NCBI GenBank assembly: GCA_007124345.1
Contig: SLFH01000381.1
Location: forward strand, 1-6,929
Origin: Phycisphaerales bacterium
GTDB taxonomy: Bacteria > Planctomycetota > Phycisphaerae > Phycisphaerales > UBA1924
Length of the DNA stretch: 6,929 nucleotides
Direction: 5' to 3'
The position numbers and the translations under genes are program-made. Every line of letters starts with the position of its first letter. Positions within the stretch are counted from its first letter, which is position 1. Below, one piece after another: positions 1-5,100 of this stretch. The notes under the pieces are model-generated. The model did not search any database. It was not told the DNA's origin and saw only the letters and a program-made list of their open reading frames with translations.

Positions 1-1838
1 ATCATCGGGGTGATGATGTTCGTCGTCGAGTCGCCGATGCGGTAGGCCGCCTGGATCACCTCGGGGCTGTACCCCACCAGCATGAGCATCGGCACGAAGA
101 TCGGCGCCGTGACCGCCCACTGAGCGCTCGCGCTGCCCAGCATCAGGTTGACGAAGCAGCACATCAGGATGAACGGGATGAAGACCAGCGGGTTGTCCAG
201 GCGCATCACCCGGATCGCGTCGGCCCCCACCACCGCCAGGATCGAGCCGAGGTTCGTCCACGCGAAGTAGTTGACGAACTGCGCCGCGAAGAAGACCAGC
301 ACGATGTACAGCCCCATCGAGCCCATCGCCGTCGCCATGCCGTCAATGACATCGCGGTCGTTGCGGATCGTGCCGACCACGCGCCCATAGGCGACGCCCG
401 GCACGATGAAGAAGATGAAGATCATCGCGACGATGCCTCGGGTGAAGGGCGAGCGGAGGAGCTGGCCCGAGACGGGGTCGCGGAGGACGCCGTAGCCGGG
501 GATCATGAACAGCGCGTCGTTGATGCTCCCTTTCAGCCCGTCCTTGTGCGGGATGATGAGCGTGACCGACTCGGGACGCGTGTTTGGGCGGTCTTCGAGC
601 AAGCCCTTTCCGATGACTTTAAAGGGGATCTTGTCCTCGCCGACGCGTTCGCCATCGGGTGTCGAGACGATCATCGAGCCGGGCGGGCGGGCGCCCCACT
701 CGAGAACCGCCCGCGCGTGGCGTTCGGCCTCGTCGCGCAGCCGCTGCGACGACCACTCGTCCTTGGCCTCCGCAAGCGTTGTGCCCTTGGGCAAGAGATA
801 CTCATCGGCGAACTGCGGCCCGGCGAAATAGGTGAACAGCAGACCCATGCCGAGCGCCGCGACGCCCGCGTGCTTCATGCCCCGTTTCTCTTCGGGCTTG
901 AGCGGCTCCATCGACATGATCTGGTCGATGCCCTCCTCGGCCCGAGAGTCGTCGTAGCGCCCGAGCTTGGGCTCGACGATCGCCGTTGTCACCCAGGTCC
1001 CGATCCCGGTGATGAAGAAGACGCTGATGATCATGAAGTACCAGTTGACCGTCGGGGGTACCTCGTAGCCCGGATCGATCATCCGCGCCGCTTCCTCGGT
1101 GATGCCCGCCAGCAGCGGGTCGATCGTTCCGATCAGGAAGTTGGCGCTGTACCCGCCCGAGACGCCCGCGAACGCCGCGGCAAGCCCCGCCATCGGATGA
1201 CGCCCGAGCGAATGGAAGATCACCGCGCCCATCGGCACGATGACGACATACCCCATCTCCGAGGCGGTGTTCGAGAGCACGCCCGCGAGCACCAGCGAGG
1301 CGGTCACGAGGTTCTTGGGCGCGCCCAGCACGATCGAGCGCACGGCGGCGGTCAGCAGCCCGCTTTTCTCCGCCACGCCCACACCCAACAGCGCCACGAG
1401 GACCGTGCCCAGCGGCACGAAGCCGACGAAGTTGCTCACGAGGTTCTGGATGATCATCCGGAACCCCTCGCCGTTCATCAGCGAGACGGCGCGGATCATG
1501 CCGTCCTCGGCCCGGCCGCTGGCGCCCTCGGGTCTCGGGTCTGCGACCGCAATGCTCAGCAGGTCGCCGGTGATCCCGCTGAGCAGGATCACGCCCAGGG
1601 CGAAGAGGGCGAACAGCGTCACCGGGTGCGGCAGCAGGTTGCCCAGCCACTCGACCACCGCGAGGAACTTGGCGAACCAGCCGCCCTGCTTGTCGGGGCC
1701 GCCCGTGCCGGCGTCGTCCTCCCCCTGCTCACCCGGGTTCTCGGGCGTCGGCCGGTCTTGCGGCGGGGTGCCGGGATCGCCTGCGGGCTCGGGGCGGTCG
1801 CCCGGGCCCGGCGGATTGCTGCTGGGCGTGTCGCTCAT
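1..1838 (-). CDS. AbgT-family transporter (3' end cut by window edge)
   Basis: This encodes an inner-membrane secondary transporter of the AbgT family, whose studied members take up p-aminobenzoyl-glutamate (E. coli AbgT) or export sulfonamides (MtrF, YdaH). 612 codons are visible and the C-terminal tail, probably a few dozen residues, is missing. The ATG at 1838 is the first possible start because an in-frame TAG lies four codons upstream (1848-1850); no clear Shine-Dalgarno precedes it. Residues 1-53 are a hydrophilic Pro/Gly/acidic extension. Hydrophobic segments follow from about 57. Family-like motifs include SNTASEMGYVV near 190, GVSGGYSANF and GTIDPLLAGIT (Asp240), AAQFVNYFAW, GSASAQWAV (Trp574), GYSPE (Pro592) and RIGDSTTNIITP (Arg600, Asp603, Pro611). 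Trp574, Pro592, Arg600, Asp603 and Pro611 keep the exact spacing of Trp400, Pro418, Arg426, Asp429 and Pro437 of YdaH, as I remember that numbering. A polar loop at about 337-450 is much longer than usual. Family is secure; the substrate is not. Confidence 0.93.
   Translation of the reverse strand, partial: MSDTPSSNPPGPGDRPEPAGDPGTPPQDRPTPENPGEQGEDDAGTGGPDKQGGWFAKFLAVVEWLGNLLPHPVTLFALFALGVILLSGITGDLLSIAVADPRPEGASGRAEDGMIRAVSLMNGEGFRMIIQNLVSNFVGFVPLGTVLVALLGVGVAEKSGLLTAAVRSIVLGAPKNLVTASLVLAGVLSNTASEMGYVVIVPMGAVIFHSLGRHPMAGLAAAFAGVSGGYSANFLIGTIDPLLAGITEEAARMIDPGYEVPPTVNWYFMIISVFFITGIGTWVTTAIVEPKLGRYDDSRAEEGIDQIMSMEPLKPEEKRGMKHAGVAALGMGLLFTYFAGPQFADEYLLPKGTTLAEAKDEWSSQRLRDEAERHARAVLEWGARPPGSMIVSTPDGERVGEDKIPFKVIGKGLLEDRPNTRPESVTLIIPHKDGLKGSINDALFMIPGYGVLRDPVSGQLLRSPFTRGIVAMIFIFFIVPGVAYGRVVGTIRNDRDVIDGMATAMGSMGLYIVLVFFAAQFVNYFAWTNLGSILAVVGADAIRVMRLDNPLVFIPFILMCCFVNLMLGSASAQWAVTAPIFVPMLMLVGYSPEVIQAAYRIGDSTTNIITPM
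489..830 (-). other. Long hydrophilic loop inserted in the AbgT-type transporter
   Basis: This sub-region codes for about residues 337-450 of the transporter, between the hydrophobic segment ending at LLFTYFAGPQ and the family-typical GYGVLRDP...SPFTRGIV stretch. It is charged and without membrane segments; the first half (TLAEAKDEWSSQRLRDEAER) looks helical, and the second half (SMIVSTPDGERVGEDKIPFK, then SVTLIIPHKDG) looks like beta strands. From memory, the corresponding loop in YdaH or MtrF is very short. The offset between this protein and YdaH numbering is about 60 residues before the loop and 174 after it, which fits an insertion of about 110 residues. The 60-residue figure assumes that Asp240 matches YdaH Asp180. 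The reading frame is intact, so this is not a frameshift artefact. It may form a small soluble domain outside the membrane; function unknown. Confidence 0.65.
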
Positions 1839-1896
1839 GGGCCCACGCTAGCCGAGAGCGGCTCCGCCGACAACACAACAGGCCCCGGCCCGACCA

Positions 1897-1914
1897 GACG
1901 CAAGCGGTTGCGTC
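1897..1914. repeat. Perfect 7-bp inverted repeat upstream of the transporter gene
   Basis: GACGCAA (1897-1903) and TTGCGTC (1908-1914) are perfect inverted copies separated by GCGG. The dyad is 59 bases upstream of the transporter ATG. On the minus strand one arm overlaps a weak promoter-like pair, TTGCGT then 17 bases then TGTTGT, each only 3 of 6 matches to the sigma70 consensus. It could be an operator or a leader hairpin. There is no T-tract on either side, so it is not an ordinary intrinsic terminator. Its role is inferred only from position. Confidence 0.45.
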
Positions 1915-1934
1915 AGCCGGAACCGTCTGCGCCG

Positions 1935-1952
1935 GGCGGTCCGCGGACCGCC
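1935..1952. repeat. Perfect 18-bp palindrome between the tRNA and transporter genes
   Basis: GGCGGTCCGCGGACCGCC reads identically on both strands. As RNA it would form a 7-bp stem with a CGCG loop. It lies 38 bases downstream of the tRNA-Pro 3' end and 97 bases upstream of the transporter start. No T-run follows it on either strand, so a classical terminator is not supported. It may be a protein-binding site for the transporter promoter, a 3' stop or processing structure for the tRNA transcript, or chance in GC-rich DNA. Confidence 0.45.
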
Positions 1953-1989
1953 GTGATCGCTGGGGGGGAAAAGGCTGAAGGGGGGAAAG

Positions 1990-2063
1990 TCAGGGCGACA
2001 GGATTCGAACCTGCGACCTCGTGGTCCCAAACCACGCGCTCTACCAAGCTGAGCTACGCCCTG
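1990..2063 (-). tRNA. tRNA-Pro (anticodon UGG)
   Basis: A complete 74-base cloverleaf is visible on the minus strand. The 7-bp acceptor stem is CAGGGCG with CGCCCTG, followed by discriminator A at 1990. The D stem is GCTC/GAGC with a GG-containing loop. The anticodon stem CGTGG/CCACG encloses TTTGGGA, placing anticodon TGG at 2029-2027. The T stem is GCAGG/CCTGT around TTCGAAT. U34 lets this tRNA read proline CCN codons. The 3' CCA is not encoded, since CTT follows the discriminator, so it must be added enzymatically. The gene starts 52 bases after the terminator stem of the large upstream gene and so probably has its own promoter. A TACAGT hexamer (2078-2073, minus strand; 4 of 6 to TATAAT) would give a very short leader, but I see no good -35 box. 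Confidence 0.97.
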
Positions 2064-2114
2064 TTGGAGCGAACTGTACCCCGCCCCGCACGCCGGGGAG
2101 AGAGGCCGCGGGCG

Positions 2115-2156
2115 CAAAAGAACGCGGCCGACTCGCGTGAGCGACGCCGGCCGCGT
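2115..2156 (-). terminator. Intrinsic terminator of the large GspK-like gene
   Basis: On the minus strand, 38 bases after the TGA at 2194, a perfect 9-bp GC-rich stem forms between 2156-2148 (ACGCGGCCG) and 2130-2122 (CGGCCGCGT). The 17-base loop can itself fold into a 4-bp hairpin (TCGC/GCGA). The stem is followed directly by TCTTTT (2121-2116). Stem, U-rich tail and position just after the stop codon are all as expected of a rho-independent terminator. No T-run follows on the plus strand, so it acts in one direction. It separates the large gene from the tRNA gene. Confidence 0.8.
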
Positions 2157-2193
2157 GGCGTGGGGCTGGTTCTAGCGCCCGGCTCGGGTGCGC

Positions 2194-5100
2194 TCAGTTG
2201 GGGATCGGCACCTCGCGGAGGAAGACGATCCGGGGCTTGTCGCCCGGGCGGACGACATTCGACCGGTCGACCACCATCACGAAGCGTCGGGCGACCGAGG
2301 GCGTCAGCGGGTCGGTGTCGCTGAGGTTCTCGACATCCGCTCGCCGGTACCCGTGCAAGAGGAACCAGACCGCGAAGTAATCGCTGCGGACGCTGGTCGG
2401 GTTCATCGCCGCGTTCGCGAGCAACAGCTCGGACTGGTACCCGCCCGCCAGGGCGCTGATGCCGTTGATCCGCGGCAGCGAGCCGACGCCGTACCGGGTG
2501 ATCGGCTGGTTCCCGACCGCGAGGCGGTCGATGGAGTTTCGGCTCTGGACCTGGTCGCCGGGGGTGTATGGCTGGCCCGGGTTGACACGATTGCGGAGTC
2601 GGAGGGCCGCCATCTCGCCGGGGGTCCGAAGGCCCTTCGCCTCACGCAGACCGGGGATCTGCGCCGTCGCGAGGCGCCCGAAGCCTTCTTCGTTGATGTC
2701 GGTGAAGTCGACGAAGTAGTCGTCCAGATTGCCCGAAACCCCCGCGTCGAGCCTGGGGAGCAGGCGGGTCTTGTCGCGGTAGGCGGCGAGCGTCGTGGCG
2801 ATATCGGTGCGGCTGTCGTGGATCTGCGTCCACCACCACGAGTTCTGCTGCTGGCCGATGTGCTGGTCGCGGCTGGGGCTGAGCATCGGGATGGTGCGCA
2901 GCACCGCACGGGACGCGGTGTTGACATTGATCGTGCCGGGGATCACCTCGCCGGCGCCCGTGTAGCCGGGGACGGCGCTGACGAACTCGGGGATCATCAG
3001 CGCCATGGGCACGCCGAGCCCGAAGACCACATCCCCGTTCGCCCGCGTGGGGCCGAAGACATCGGCGCCCTTCGCTCGCGGCGCGCTGCTCACGAACGGA
3101 ACGAAGTCGTCGAGCACCAATTGTCCGCGATCGAGGAAGACCGGCGGGCGGGCGAACCCCGCGACGAGCTGATCGGTGCTCGCCGGCTGCGGGCGAGCAC
3201 CGCCGGCGTTATCGTAGAGATCCGCGGCCGGATGGTCGGTCCGGAGGCCGTCGGCGTAGCCGGCGCTCAGGGCCAGGGCCTCAGAGAGCGTGACCCAGCG
3301 GTCACCGTCGTTGAAGCTCGGGTTGTTCAGCGTCGCGGCGCTGAAGTCCGGCGTGTACGACGCGCCGACCGCGAGCGGCAGCAGCATGTCCGCCGGGCGG
3401 CGCAGGTTGCCCAGCCGCCCCGCGCTGAACTCGATCCGGACATCGCTGGCGGAACGACCGTCGGGCGTGCTGCCGATCGGATTGGTTGTCTTGTCGCTCG
3501 CGTCGGTCCTGAACTGCGAAGCACGCAGGAAGCGGTTGTTGATCTGCTCGACGCCGGCGATCGGCACGCTCTCGCCGTCAAACAGCGCGGTGCCCAAGAA
3601 CGACTGCGGGTCGGCGTCTGTGCCGTTGCCGAAAGTCAGGAATGTCGTCTGGCGTGTCGAACTCCGCTGCGTGGGCGTGGGGAAGTTCCCCGCGGTGAGC
3701 CCCCCGCTGCTGATCGCGAGCACGCTCCCATGCGGATCGCGGATGTTCAGCGAGCCGTCAGGATCCTCAAAGCAGAACGCGGGCCACGCGCCGACGGGCG
3801 CGTTCGGATCGCTGCGTCGGCGCCAGACGCCGTAGTTCATGAACGTCAGCCCGCGGTTGTAGTTCGGCACGCCCTGGAAACTGGTGGACTGCTGGCGATC
3901 GAAGATGCCCCACGCCTCGCGGACACGCGCGCCAACGGCGCCGCTGGGCCTCGTTGTGGCGCCGTTGTCGGTCAGGTTCACTGCCGCGCTGTCCAGACGG
4001 TCGTTGTTGGGCAGTCGGAAACGGTCGGCGAGGTAGTCGTTCGCCCGGAGGTTGACGCCGGTGGCGCCGGGAACATCGCTGTGGTCGATCACCTGGCCGT
4101 CGCCATCGCGGACCTCGGCGACCTTGGCTCTCCAGAGGCGCACCTCGTCCCTCGGCGCCCCGTCAACACCGGCCAACAGATCGAAGAAGCCCGCGAAGGT
4201 AGCGCTCTGCTGGTACGCCGAGGGCTGCGGGTTGCCGGGATCGCCGGGGAAGTTCATCATCGGCTGGCCCGGGTCGCCCTGGATCGGCTCGCAGATCACC
4301 AGATTCATCCGCCCGCCGCTCGTGCCCGAGGCGAGGTTCTGGCGCAGGAAACGACCGATCACGCCGACACCGGCGGGGATCGAATCGTCCTGTGTGCGCA
4401 TCCGACCTTGGATGGTTTCGAGCCTGCCATTGAGGATCACGAAGGTGCGCGACTGACCCGCGGGGATCGTGATCGGCTCGGAGCCTTTAATGTCCGCCGA
4501 GCGAGAGAGTTCGGGCATGGTGGGATCACCGCCGCCCGAGTCGATCATGCGAAACCCGTCGAGGTCGAAGAAGCGACCGGCGATCTCGAAGTAGTACGGC
4601 GCGCCGCCCGGCGTGATCCGCTCCTGCGTGATGTTGATCGAGGTATCGAACGGGTTGTGGAGCTGGATCGCGATGAAGCTGAAGACCGCGTCCGGGTTGC
4701 CGCTCCGCCAGTCCGAGTCGATCGTGACCTCGTACTGCTCCAGCGGCGGGGGCGGCTCGATGCCCTGCCAATCCTCTCGCCGGAGGAAATCTGCATCCTC
4801 GTTCCAAGGTCGAGGCGAATCGGTGTACACATAGTAAGTCGCGACCTCGGTGATGAACGGCTGCGGCGAGATGCCGTAGACATTCACCGCGCGGGCCGTG
4901 ATAGCCTGACTGGCGCCCTGCGCGAGTCGCTCCTCGCCCGCGTCGAACAGGTTCAGCACCGCGTTGAGCGTCTGCCCGGGCGAGCTGGCGGTCCACGCCG
5001 CCCACGGGAAGGGACGGTTGGGAAGCGGGTTGCCGATGGCGTTGGCGAGCTCGCCCTGGAATGTCCCGTCCAAGAGGAGCGTCACGAACGGGGGCCCGCC

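Noticed and set aside
802..1650. A minus-strand frame of 282 codons overlapping the transporter in another register.
   Set aside because: Its translation is a low-complexity Arg/Gly/Ala-rich string, typical of an off-frame reading of GC-rich DNA. The AbgT frame carries all the family motifs.
1839..1989. A possible sigma70-type promoter for the transporter (TTGCGT, 17 bases, TGTTGT on the minus strand).
   Set aside because: Each box matches only three of six consensus positions, which is near chance, so it is mentioned with the dyad but not annotated as a feature.
546..2324. A plus-strand open frame of 592 codons opposite the transporter and running through the tRNA gene.
   Set aside because: It is also codon-aligned with the transporter and arises from the same codon bias. 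It reads through a functional tRNA gene and into the end of the next gene, which a real protein would not do.
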